IMG/VR virus record: IMGVR_UViG_3300020061_000067
Location: 1-43,221 of that record
Origin: a virus
Strand: one strand, 5' to 3'
DNA length: 43,221 nt
In this document: one piece after another, positions 25,981 to 34,249 of the stretch
Numbering within the stretch: position 1 is the stretch's first letter
Layout: each line of letters starts with the position of its first letter
Notes under the pieces: generated by a model
Seen by the model: the letters and a program-made list of their open reading frames with translations, nothing else
Told to the model about the DNA's origin: nothing
Databases searched by the model: none
Translations under genes and position numbers: made by a program

Positions 25981-26402
25981 CGCGAAAGCCTGACTGGCAG
26001 AGCCTGCTTCACGCGTTCCTGCTGGAGCATCAGTCCGAGCCGTTTCGTTATGGGCGATGGGACTGCTGTTTATTCGTCTGTAGCGCCATCTACACGATGA
26101 CCGGCGTGGATCCGGCTAGTTCCTTCCGTGGCGCCTACTCGTCGCTTAGAACGGCTCGTCTCGCCATTGCGGCCTACGGATCTGGCTCAGTCGCGGAACT
26201 CGTCGAGACAATTACTGCTAAGCACGGAATACAGGCGATTCCGGTCGTTTGCGCGCAGCGTGGAGATATCGCGCTAGTCCCGAACCGATCCGACATTTCC
26301 CTCGGTCTGATCGGACTGAACGGTCGCGAGATCATCCTCGCCTCCGCTCGCGGTCTGTGGAAGGTTCCCACGTCGGTAGCGATCCGGACTTGGCATGTCT
26401 AA
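25977..26402 (+). CDS. NlpC/P60-like tail tip cell-wall peptidase (DUF6950 type)
   Basis: A 141-residue protein of the kind that lies between the BR0599-type hub gene and the tip gene in many siphoviruses. It reads HAFLLEHQSEPFRYGRWDCCLFVCSAIYTMTG, with the Cys in WDCC as the likely catalytic nucleophile. The family (DUF6950/NlpC-P60-related) has this WDCC; a downstream His is not obvious. It should cut peptidoglycan at infection, probably in the tail tip. It starts at a GTGA overlap and ends 8 bases inside the next gene. Confidence 0.8.
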   Translation: MTRKPDWQSLLHAFLLEHQSEPFRYGRWDCCLFVCSAIYTMTGVDPASSFRGAYSSLRTARLAIAAYGSGSVAELVETITAKHGIQAIPVVCAQRGDIALVPNRSDISLGLIGLNGREIILASARGLWKVPTSVAIRTWHV

Positions 26403-29310
26403 ATACGTCACGCTCATTATCGGCGTCGGGCTGATCATCGCCGGGATTCTCCTCGCTCCGTTCACTGGCGGGCTGTCGCTGTTCCTGGTCAAGATCGGGA
26501 TCGGCATGGTCATCACCGGGATCGGCACGCTTCTCTCGAAGGGGCCGGTAACCGGAATCGGCACCGCGGCGCGGAATCCGATCGCGCCTTGGAACGTGAT
26601 CTACGGAAGAGCTAGGGTCGGCGGCACGATCGTTCATATCAGCCAGTTCGACGACCAAAACAAGTACCTCGACATGGTCCTCGTTCTGGCGTGCCATCCA
26701 TGTAAGAGCGTCGACTCGTTACTCCTCGACGGTCACCGGATCACAATCGATCCCGCCAGCGGATCGAGCTACACACCCCTCCAGCAGCACATCGACATCG
26801 TCCACATTGAGCGACTGAACGATCAAGTCACGGTCGTGCTCAATGACAATATTCCATCGCTCGAAGACGGCGACGCTCTTACGGTCGAGGACGTCGAGAC
26901 CGACGCCTCCCTGAACGGACGGTTTCCCGTACGCATCATCAGTCGTATCGAGCCTGGCAGTCTGATTTTCTCGTATACCTGTGGCGGCGATGCTGTCGCG
27001 ATCGACGGCGAAGGATCGGTCCGAACAACGTGGGCGAACTACCGCTCAAAAGTTCATATGGAAGTGCTGCTCGGAGATCATACCGAGACCTTTCCAGGAA
27101 TGATCTTAGGAACGCCGGACGATGGAGATATCGACTCGCTGACGCATAACAACCACAACCAGTGGGGCGAGGATCACAGGCTACTCGGAAAGTGCGCCGT
27201 GTTTTTGCGTCTGCACTACAACGACGAAGTCTTTGTCGGCGGCGTGCCCGCGGTCAGCTTTCACGTAAGCGGCAAAAAAGACATCTATGATCCGCGGGTC
27301 GGACCTTATCCAATCGTTGTCAGTCGCGCGACAACGCTGCTCAACGGCTGGGGCAACAATGAACACGTCGGACCGTACGAGCTGGGCGAAGACCAAGCAA
27401 CCAACTGGGGACTGAACGACGACATCACTTACTCGTATCTGGATCCGGATGCGGCGGTCAGCGGGGAACCGGGCCGCGGTGCGACCGTAGCATTCCAGCA
27501 CACGCACAAATACGCAGGCTGTATCTGGTCGTTCGCCAGCATCCCGCCGCAGACGCTCTGGCTAAATGTGAACTCGTCGGTTCCGGCCAGCTCAGGCGCA
27601 GCGCGTGTCCTACTCCGCAGCGCTGGCATCTGGTATACGCTCGACGGCGGCACGACATGGCTGCTGCTCTATAACTCCGCCTCTCATCCTGGCGGCTGGG
27701 ACTCGGTCGCGCTCGAACCGGATCAGGACTATAGCCTGATCCAAGTCATGGCCTTTCTCGATGCGCACGACAACATGGTCCAGTTCGTCATGGACATCAA
27801 TCTGGCCACCGGACCGTTCAGCAGCATCGGATATACGACGAACGCGGCGCTCTGTGTCGCCGACTACCTGAGCAATCCTACTTGGGGATTCCGCGCGATC
27901 TACGGCACCGAGATACCGGACGATCGACTGATCGCGGCGGCGAATCTCTGTGATGAAACAGTGCCTCTGGCCGCGGGCGGCACGGAGAATCGCTACACGT
28001 GCAACGGAACGTTTCCGCTCTCGATGAAGCGCGGCGAAGTGCTTCAGAATCTTCTGACGTCCTGCGCGGGAAGGCTGACCTATAGCGGCGGCCAGTTCGT
28101 GATTCATCCGGCAGGCTGGCCCGGCGTCTCGATCTTCCTCGGCTATCCACCTATCGCGAGCGCGACGCTCTCCGTGCTCTCCTCGTTTACAAACGGTCCG
28201 ACTCACGTAGCGGCTGCTGCATTCTATGTGGGGCCGATTGGGCTATTCGAAGGAGTATCCGCTTGGTTATTTGACGACTCCGACTGGACGACGCGAGTCG
28301 ATTCGACCCCACTCGACGAGGACTCGCTCGCCGGTCTCGTTGCGGGAACGGTCCATGCTCAATTCGATATCGAGGACTCGATCTTCGGCGACAACGATCC
28401 ACCAAGCAGGCTGCTGATCTACGACACCTGGATCGACGTGACGTTCGAGGACGGCTCGACGGGTCGCCTGATTCCGACTACAGTTCGAGCGATTCCGAAC
28501 ATCTCGACCGGAGACATTATCGATCCGGAAAACGCAAGTGACCGGAATCCCTTGACGTACGCCACGATCGAGCGCCATCACTTCTCAGCGCTCGGCTTCT
28601 CGCCGATTCTTCAGCTCGGCGGCTACGCTCTCGAATGGTTCGAGGGTCCTCCGGATACAAGTCCGATCGCGATGGCCGAGTCCAGCCGCGTGCTCGCGCA
28701 AGCAGCCGGACCGTTCCGCTGGCGATCAAAGCTGTCGATCCGCGAACTGTTCAACGGCGTCAAGGGGACCTATATCTCGCCCGTCAACAGCTGGCAGTCT
28801 AGCGACATTCCGCCTTACGCGCAAGACACGAAACACGGCTATGCCAGCGGCTCGCCGCTATATCCGGAAGGCGACGCGAACATGGCCGCGGACGGAGGCG
28901 ACCGGCGCTGGCTGGATATCCAGCTTCCGTTTACGATCTCGACCGCTGCATCGCAGAGAATCGCAAAGATCGAACTAATGCGAAGGCGGCAGCAAGGCGT
29001 CGGGACGTTCGCGTTCAACATGGCGCTCTATCAGGCGACCGCGCTCGATGTCATTCAGATGTCTCTGCCGCTTCTCGGCTGGACGAACAAACTCCTGGAG
29101 GTCAGCGCGCATCGGTTCAACCTCGACAAGACCGAGGGCGAAGGCGGCGCGACGCTGCTCGGCACCGAGATCGATGTGCAGGAAACAGACCCATCGATCT
29201 ATGACTGGGACATCTCGGAAGAACTGTCTGCAAAGGGTTACCAGCAATCCGACCTGCATCCGACCGGCGAAGGCACGCTCGATGATATGTGGACCGTCAA
29301 CGGAACATAA
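26395..29310 (+). CDS. Tail tip/host specificity protein (J-like)
   Basis: A 971-residue protein in the position of lambda gpJ. The first 50 residues hold two hydrophobic helices (SKYVTLIIGVGLIIAGILLAP and LSLFLVKIGIGMVITGIGTLL), then NPIAPWNVIYGRARVGGTIVHI, a motif of tip proteins, then a long mix of beta domains. A later part (residues about 480-950) has the hub-like VADYLSNPTWGFRA and GYPPIASATLSVLSSFT. No collagen or repeat region is present. Variable segments here probably set host range. It is the last large virion gene before the fibre genes. Confidence 0.9.
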   Translation: MSKYVTLIIGVGLIIAGILLAPFTGGLSLFLVKIGIGMVITGIGTLLSKGPVTGIGTAARNPIAPWNVIYGRARVGGTIVHISQFDDQNKYLDMVLVLACHPCKSVDSLLLDGHRITIDPASGSSYTPLQQHIDIVHIERLNDQVTVVLNDNIPSLEDGDALTVEDVETDASLNGRFPVRIISRIEPGSLIFSYTCGGDAVAIDGEGSVRTTWANYRSKVHMEVLLGDHTETFPGMILGTPDDGDIDSLTHNNHNQWGEDHRLLGKCAVFLRLHYNDEVFVGGVPAVSFHVSGKKDIYDPRVGPYPIVVSRATTLLNGWGNNEHVGPYELGEDQATNWGLNDDITYSYLDPDAAVSGEPGRGATVAFQHTHKYAGCIWSFASIPPQTLWLNVNSSVPASSGAARVLLRSAGIWYTLDGGTTWLLLYNSASHPGGWDSVALEPDQDYSLIQVMAFLDAHDNMVQFVMDINLATGPFSSIGYTTNAALCVADYLSNPTWGFRAIYGTEIPDDRLIAAANLCDETVPLAAGGTENRYTCNGTFPLSMKRGEVLQNLLTSCAGRLTYSGGQFVIHPAGWPGVSIFLGYPPIASATLSVLSSFTNGPTHVAAAAFYVGPIGLFEGVSAWLFDDSDWTTRVDSTPLDEDSLAGLVAGTVHAQFDIEDSIFGDNDPPSRLLIYDTWIDVTFEDGSTGRLIPTTVRAIPNISTGDIIDPENASDRNPLTYATIERHHFSALGFSPILQLGGYALEWFEGPPDTSPIAMAESSRVLAQAAGPFRWRSKLSIRELFNGVKGTYISPVNSWQSSDIPPYAQDTKHGYASGSPLYPEGDANMAADGGDRRWLDIQLPFTISTAASQRIAKIELMRRRQQGVGTFAFNMALYQATALDVIQMSLPLLGWTNKLLEVSAHRFNLDKTEGEGGATLLGTEIDVQETDPSIYDWDISEELSAKGYQQSDLHPTGEGTLDDMWTVNGT

Positions 29311-29631
29311 ATGGCGCTAATCAATCTAGACGACGCCACTCCGGCGCCACCGGCCAATCAAGCGAATGTCCGCTGGCAGGCTGACGAGAATACAGCTCCG
29401 CGGAATATCTCCGCTTACGTGCTCCTCGTCCGCGAGATACCGACCGGAGCGATCGACGGATCGAACGCTACATTCACGCTTGCCAACGCGCCCGCGATCT
29501 ACTCTCTCCACCTGTCGCTAAACGGCGTCGACCTCCTGAAGGATACGGATTTCACCATCGCTGCGGACACGATCACCTTCGTGATTCCGCCGCAGGATGG
29601 CGACTGGCTCCTGGCTTCGTACACGTACTGA
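29311..29631 (+). CDS. Small fibre-like protein with module shared with next gene
   Basis: A 106-residue protein. After a short N-terminal part its residues about 42-106 (EIPTGAIDGSNATFTLANAP ... LLASYTY) match the C-terminal 62 residues of the gene at 29637 (EVPTGTLDGSNATFTLSNPP ... HTASYTH) in order and spacing. This looks like a duplicated beta-sandwich module used for trimerisation or attachment in fibre proteins. The role is inferred from position after the tip gene. It starts directly after the tip gene's stop. Confidence 0.7.
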   Translation: MALINLDDATPAPPANQANVRWQADENTAPRNISAYVLLVREIPTGAIDGSNATFTLANAPAIYSLHLSLNGVDLLKDTDFTIAADTITFVIPPQDGDWLLASYTY

Positions 29632-29636
29632 AATCA

Positions 29637-30605
29637 ATGCCGACGACCGTCATCTATAACCCGAGCGACCCGATCCCGTTCGACCTGTATAACGCGGTCC
29701 CCACGTTCTCCGGCGACTTCCTGGAGAACGTGTACGGCTCATGGGCATACGTAGCGCAGGGTGACGATTACCCGACGTTCGGCGTGATCGTCGAGGTATC
29801 ACACGCATCGACCTATGCCGTCCCTGGCTGGCGCGTGCAGGGCGTTCCGATCACCGTCACTTACACACCGTTCGATGGGGACGTGACTCTCGACGTTCTA
29901 CCAGCGACCAGCGCCGAGACTGATTCGAACGGCGAGGGTGTCATTGCCTTCGGTCTGACTGGCGCGGGCGGTTCCGGCAGTATCAAGATCCTCGTCGGCG
30001 TCTACTTCATTTACTTCACCGTTCACTTGCTCGAGGTCGGCGAAGACCCGCCTACCGTTCCGCCGCCGGCTCCGCCTCCGCCAGTTACTCCGGATCCGGA
30101 TGCGCCGGGCGGCAGCAGCCCGCTCGTCTCTCGTGGCAACATCGCCTATGATCAGCTCCGAGCCAGCTCGCGGAAGGGGACCGGCCCCAAGGTTCAGATG
30201 GCCGCGGCTGAGTACGTTCCCGGCCACGTGCTTGTCTATGACGCGGACGGAAACGCTGTAGACGGCGGCTCCGGAAGCGGCACCGGCGGCGGGATCGGCG
30301 GCGGGGGCGTTCCAGCTACTCGCCGGATCAATACGACGTCACCGCTAACCGGCGGCGGCGATCTCTCCGGCGACCTGACTCTCGGGATCACCGCTGGCGA
30401 GGTTTCGGTCGTTGAAGTGCCAACCGGAACGCTCGACGGATCGAACGCAACATTCACCCTCAGTAATCCTCCGACCTCGCTCCTGCTCTTCCTGAATGGC
30501 GTTCACCAGACGTTAGCCATCGACTACGCGATCAGTGGAGCAACGATCACATACACCGTCGCGCCGAAAGCGAGCGACGTTCACACAGCCTCATATACGC
30601 ACTGA
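29637..30605 (+). CDS. Tail fibre-like protein
   Basis: A 322-residue protein with an N-terminal beta domain (to about residue 140), a proline-rich hinge (PPTVPPPAPPPPVTPDPDAP), then a segment beginning RGNIAYDQLRASSRKGTG, a Gly-rich linker (GSGSGTGGGIGGGG) and a C-terminal module EVPTGTLDGSNATFTL that repeats the previous gene. The RGNIxYDQxRASxRxGxGP segment also occurs in the next gene (RGNIDYDQIRASARTGNGP). Probable fibre or receptor-binding component; the shared module could be swapped between fibres. Confidence 0.75.
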   Translation: MPTTVIYNPSDPIPFDLYNAVPTFSGDFLENVYGSWAYVAQGDDYPTFGVIVEVSHASTYAVPGWRVQGVPITVTYTPFDGDVTLDVLPATSAETDSNGEGVIAFGLTGAGGSGSIKILVGVYFIYFTVHLLEVGEDPPTVPPPAPPPPVTPDPDAPGGSSPLVSRGNIAYDQLRASSRKGTGPKVQMAAAEYVPGHVLVYDADGNAVDGGSGSGTGGGIGGGGVPATRRINTTSPLTGGGDLSGDLTLGITAGEVSVVEVPTGTLDGSNATFTLSNPPTSLLLFLNGVHQTLAIDYAISGATITYTVAPKASDVHTASYTH

Positions 30606-30621
30606 TTAGGAGAATTCCCAA

Positions 30622-31587
30622 ATGCCAGCAGAATTTGCACCCCATGACCTTACGGGCTATACCAGCCACTCGCCCTTTGTAGTTACTGTTTCCTCGGAAG
30701 TTTCGGTCTACCTTGGATTTCGTGTCTTCGACCTGACCGCTACCGGGAATAACGCATGGATTGGATCTGGCGGTGGAGTTGACTGGGTAGCACTGGACAC
30801 CGGAAGCGGAAATGCCTATTTGCTTGCCTCGTACCAAATCACCGCGGGAGGCGGCACCGACAACAGCGCTAGGGCGGTCCGAGACTGGACGATGGAAGGC
30901 AGTAATGACGGCAGTTCTTGGACTGTTCTCGATACTCGTTCCGGCGAAACAGGATGGGGCGGAGAGACCAGAACGTATACGTGCTCCGGCGTCGTTACCG
31001 CCTATCGTCACTTTAGGTTAAACGTCACGGCGAACAATGGCGACGCGCTTACTGGGATGGCCGAGCTGTATCTGATCGGCGACCTGGACACCGGCCTTCC
31101 GGCAGCGATAGGAATCTCTCCCAGCAATGGACAGCAGGCGCAAGTCCTCACCGTCACGGTTACCGGAACAGACACAAGCTTCGACGGAAGTTCCGCGGTC
31201 AGCATCGACGGGACCGGCATCACGGTCGGAGCTGTCACTGTCGCCTCAGGCACTTCGCTCGACGTCGAACTCCTGATCGCGAACGATGCGACGATCTCTG
31301 CCCGCACGCTGACGGTAGCGACCGGCAGTCCGGCAGAGACTGCTACGGCGACCTTCTCCGTAATCGCGGCTCGCGGCAATATCGACTACGACCAGATCCG
31401 CGCGTCAGCTCGTACGGGAAACGGTCCGCAGCTTCTCACCTATACGTTCCCGCCACCGGCCACATCAAGCGACGCCGGGACGCCTGGGCAGATATCGTTT
31501 GATGCCGCAGGCAACTGGTATTGGTGCTACGACACGGATCTCTGGGCGCGAATCGGCCCGGGTGGCTACAGCGACTCCTGGAGCTAA
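30622..31587 (+). CDS. Fibre/receptor-binding-like protein
   Basis: A 321-residue protein, with a good ribosome site (TTAGGAG) before the ATG at 30622. Residues 1-155 look like a discoidin (F5/8 type C)-type sugar-binding fold: FRVFDLTATGNNAWIG, TDNSARAVRDWTMEGSNDGSSWTVLD, TAYRHFRLNV. Then comes an Ig/IPT-like part (AIGISPSNGQQAQVLTVTVTG), the shared RGNIDYDQIRAS segment and a C-terminal GTPGQISFDAAGNWYWCYDTD, a motif of fibre ends. A role in host recognition is likely but inferred. Confidence 0.75.
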   Translation: MPAEFAPHDLTGYTSHSPFVVTVSSEVSVYLGFRVFDLTATGNNAWIGSGGGVDWVALDTGSGNAYLLASYQITAGGGTDNSARAVRDWTMEGSNDGSSWTVLDTRSGETGWGGETRTYTCSGVVTAYRHFRLNVTANNGDALTGMAELYLIGDLDTGLPAAIGISPSNGQQAQVLTVTVTGTDTSFDGSSAVSIDGTGITVGAVTVASGTSLDVELLIANDATISARTLTVATGSPAETATATFSVIAARGNIDYDQIRASARTGNGPQLLTYTFPPPATSSDAGTPGQISFDAAGNWYWCYDTDLWARIGPGGYSDSWS

Positions 31588-31630
31588 AGGCACCGGCAAT
31601 CCATCAACAGAACAGAAAGGAAACGACATT

Positions 31631-31981
31631 ATGGGACCAGTATTCTGGCCGACTTCTTCCAGCGATTGGACGATCACAATCGATCTCGATCAAAGCCCGA
31701 ACCCCAAGTTCAAACTCCATCAGCCGGGAGAGATCCAGCTCCGTGGTTCTTGGATGGGCGGCAATCACCCTGAGCAGCCCTACGTGCGGAACGTACCTGT
31801 CAGGCTACTCACTATCAACGGGGCTCCCGTCTCCGGTCAGCCGTTCTTCTTTACGGATGACAAAGGGGAGGTTCACGTGCAAATTCCCGCCTTCCACTCG
31901 CCAGGAAACTACATGGTCTATTTCTTTGCGGGGCTGGACAATTGGGGATGGCGTCCTGGAATCGTCATCACCGTCGCCTGA
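31631..31981 (+). CDS. Hypothetical beta-rich protein
   Basis: A 116-residue protein with an AGAAAGGAA ribosome site before ATG 31631, which decides the start within a longer open frame. It contains LRGSWMGGNHPEQPYVRNVPVRLLTINGAP and PGNYMVYFFAGLDNWGWRPGIVITV, an Ig-like pattern that repeats 'G..VSGQPFFF'. No family is named. It may be a small fibre or adhesin accessory, or a cargo gene. Confidence 0.65.
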   Translation: MGPVFWPTSSSDWTITIDLDQSPNPKFKLHQPGEIQLRGSWMGGNHPEQPYVRNVPVRLLTINGAPVSGQPFFFTDDKGEVHVQIPAFHSPGNYMVYFFAGLDNWGWRPGIVITVA

Positions 31982-32000
31982 AAGCAAGAGGAGAAAAATT

Positions 32001-32444
32001 ATGAACGTATTCGAAAAGATCGTGCATTGGTCGGGGATCGTAATCCACGCTGTATTGGGCGGGTTTCAGAAAGCCGACGAGTTCCTAGATAAGCAGCTAC
32101 CAACTCTTGAAAACGCGCTCCACACTGGCGTAACGATTGCCCAGTTGTTTCCCGGCAAAATCTCTAAGCCTGTGGAAGCCGGGCTGAATCTCGGCATTGA
32201 ACTTCTTGGATCCGCCGACAAGGTCCTGAACTACACAGATGAGACGTTCCAGGCGCTCGTGTCGACGGTGCAGTCTCATCTACCGGCTGACTCCGGTTAC
32301 TCCGTCTTGCTGATCCCCGCTGAGCTGAAGGCGCGCGCCGAGGAGTATCTCAGAACCATCAAAGCTGAAGCAGACAAAATCAAAGACGCTGCGAATGCAA
32401 TCACCGGCGATGCGGGCGCACCGGCAGCTACGAAGCCGGTCTGA
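32001..32444 (+). CDS. Hypothetical protein
   Basis: A 147-residue protein with an excellent ribosome site (AAGAGGAGAAA) before ATG 32001. It starts MNVFEKIVHWSGIVIHAVLGG, amphipathic with a short hydrophobic stretch, then LENALHTGVTIAQLFPG and helices with ELKARAEEYLRTIKAEADKI near the end. No transmembrane helix is clear. Position between the fibre genes and a membrane protein is where lysis genes often lie, but nothing in it identifies a holin or endolysin. Confidence 0.6.
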   Translation: MNVFEKIVHWSGIVIHAVLGGFQKADEFLDKQLPTLENALHTGVTIAQLFPGKISKPVEAGLNLGIELLGSADKVLNYTDETFQALVSTVQSHLPADSGYSVLLIPAELKARAEEYLRTIKAEADKIKDAANAITGDAGAPAATKPV

Positions 32445-32449
32445 TTCCC

Positions 32450-33388
32450 ATGACTACTAAACTTGCCGCGCTTCTTCTCCTAACGGTGCTCTGCTGCCAG
32501 GGCGCATCTAAGGCGGAGAAGGCGGCGGAGAAGGCGGCGGCAACTCAGGCGGCTCGCGCGGAAGCTGCGGTCGCTGCCGCTAAGAAGGCGCTCGCCGATC
32601 AGCTAGCGGCAGGGCAGGCGAAGACGATTGAGCAAGTGCAGGCGGCCAGCGCTGAATCACAAGCGGCTGTTGCTGCTACGAAGAAAGCGCTGGCCGATCA
32701 GCTTGCTTCTACCCAGGCGCAGCTTCAGGCGGCCCGAGCGGAGTCGCAAGCGGCTGTTGCTGCGGCCAGGAAAGATCGAGAGGCATTAGAGCGCGCGATC
32801 GCCGCGGTCGGTACGAATGCCAAAATACAGGCACGCGCGGCGACCGTCCAACGCTCAGAGTCAGTGGGTTTAGCTCTTGAGAAGACGGCGGAGGCCGATG
32901 CGCAAGCTGACTCAAATGCGGCCATCGCTCAGCGCGCGGTGGATGTGGCCGAGCAAGCAGATGCGCGAGCCGTGATCGCAGCGATGTCTGCTAAGGCGCA
33001 GGCCGACCAATTGATGAAGGTCAGCGACCACAATAATTCTGCACTCTACATGCTCGTGTTCACTACCGTCTTCGGTTTCCTAGCGCTGTTGTACAAGGAC
33101 GTGATACTCCTCCTGAAAGACAACAGGACGCGGAAATGGGACATTGAAGACAGGGTGCGAATAGATAAGGAAACGAAGGAGCACCGCGCCTACGAGTTGG
33201 ATGAAATCGCTAAGGTCGGAAAAGCGGCGGCCGCAGCGTATAGCGAGGCGAACACCGTCAACCAGAAAATTGAGAGCATCGGCTTGAAAATGCAGGATAA
33301 TCGACCGCTAGCGCCAGCGGAAGCTAAGCCAGAGGCAGCCAAAGCGCTCAAGGCAAAACGGAGCGGCGCTACCGAGGGCGGCGGCTAA
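32450..33388 (+). CDS. Alanine-rich coiled-coil membrane protein
   Basis: A 312-residue protein with a hydrophobic N-terminus (LAALLLLTVLCC), a long Ala/Lys/Gln-rich coiled coil (residues about 20-190), a transmembrane helix (about residues 198-222, ALYMLVFTTVFGFLALLY) and a charged C-terminal half. The coil contains a 38-residue tandem repeat: the AAKKALADQLAAGQAK and AATKKALADQLASTQAQ copies match also at the DNA level. A coiled coil anchored at a membrane between fibre and regulator genes is compatible with a spanin-like or lysis role, but no family is recognised. It follows the previous gene within 6 bases. Confidence 0.65.
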   Translation: MTTKLAALLLLTVLCCQGASKAEKAAEKAAATQAARAEAAVAAAKKALADQLAAGQAKTIEQVQAASAESQAAVAATKKALADQLASTQAQLQAARAESQAAVAAARKDREALERAIAAVGTNAKIQARAATVQRSESVGLALEKTAEADAQADSNAAIAQRAVDVAEQADARAVIAAMSAKAQADQLMKVSDHNNSALYMLVFTTVFGFLALLYKDVILLLKDNRTRKWDIEDRVRIDKETKEHRAYELDEIAKVGKAAAAAYSEANTVNQKIESIGLKMQDNRPLAPAEAKPEAAKALKAKRSGATEGGG

Positions 33389-33394
33389 CTTGCT

Positions 33395-34072
33395 GTGACA
33401 CCCACAGAGATCGTGCGCGGCATCCTGCGCGGCGATCCTGAGGCTGAGGAAGCGCTCTACTCCCTGATGGCCGACCGAGTCGCGAGATTCATCACGACTC
33501 AGACCGGTCCTCAGAATCGCGACGACATTCTACACGACGCCTTCCTGGTAACGCTCGACGCGATCCGTCACGGCAAGGTAAAGGAACCAGAGCATCTGCT
33601 CCTATTCGCTCGGCGGATTGCGCGCTGGGGAATCTCGCGAGTCGTGCGCGATCGCATTGAGGCTCGTGAACGCTATGTCTCTTTGGCTACGGCTACTCGG
33701 CGAATGCCTGATGCCGCGGCAAGCTCGCTGGAGATCGTCTCACGAGAGCAACTGCTTGATCTCGTCACTCACGTAATGAGTAACATGCACCAACACGACC
33801 GGGAGGTACTGATGCGGGAATTCATAGACGGCGATTCACTCGAACAAATCCGGAAGGACCTGGGACTCAAGGGCTCCGTGCTGAGTCACCTGCGGGCGCG
33901 CTCGATTAAGATCCTTCGAGACCGAGTGAAGGATATCCTTCGGTCGCCGCGGCTGCTCCGGATCGGAATTGCCGCGCTCTTACTCGCGGGCTATTCGGCG
34001 ATGCTGCCACCGCCTGTCTGCGGGATGAGACCGTGCAAAGAGATTGCGATCAGCAGTTCCGTGGGGTGGTAA
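33395..34072 (+). CDS. ECF-type sigma factor with membrane-anchor-like tail
   Basis: A 225-residue RNA polymerase sigma factor. Region 2 is seen in QNRDDILHDAFLVTLDAIRHG and EPEHLLLFARRIARWGISRVVRD (residues about 40-90), and region 4 in DREVLMREFIDGDSLEQIRKDLGLKGSVLSHLRARSIKILRD (residues about 135-178). After region 4 comes a hydrophobic helix (LLRIGIAALLLAGYSAML, residues 187-204) and a Cys-containing end. A membrane tail is unusual for sigma factors and could tether it. It starts with GTG 33395. It is followed by a strong terminator and a secreted protein gene. Its target promoters are unknown. Confidence 0.8.
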   Translation: MTPTEIVRGILRGDPEAEEALYSLMADRVARFITTQTGPQNRDDILHDAFLVTLDAIRHGKVKEPEHLLLFARRIARWGISRVVRDRIEARERYVSLATATRRMPDAAASSLEIVSREQLLDLVTHVMSNMHQHDREVLMREFIDGDSLEQIRKDLGLKGSVLSHLRARSIKILRDRVKDILRSPRLLRIGIAALLLAGYSAMLPPPVCGMRPCKEIAISSSVGW

Positions 34073-34111
34073 CCTGAGAGCAGTTTTACGCAAAGTCGCT
34101 GTCGTCCTTAG

Positions 34112-34141
34112 GGGCCGCCTTCGTTGGAGGTGGCCCTTTTT
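34112..34141 (+). terminator. Rho-independent terminator after the sigma factor
   Basis: GGGCCGCC (34112-34119) pairs with GGTGGCCC (34129-34136), with one G-T pair, around a 9-base loop, followed by five T's. It lies 40 bases past the sigma factor stop and ends the long late transcript. The secreted protein gene starts 110 bases further on. Confidence 0.88.
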
Positions 34142-34249
34142 CTTATTCCAACCCTAGACCTTTCTTCTCTGTCTTTCTCACCATTTACAGGCACGGCACC
34201 GATTCGCGGTCTCCTCGTGGATGGAGCCGTGCAGGGAGCAACTAACGCA

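Noticed and set aside
31521-32444. One 307-residue gene from 31521
   Set aside because: The good ribosome site and the 31631 gene in another frame show the real start is ATG 32001.
34124-34249. N-terminal extension of the beta-propeller gene
   Set aside because: It overlaps the terminator and lies before a clear signal peptide.
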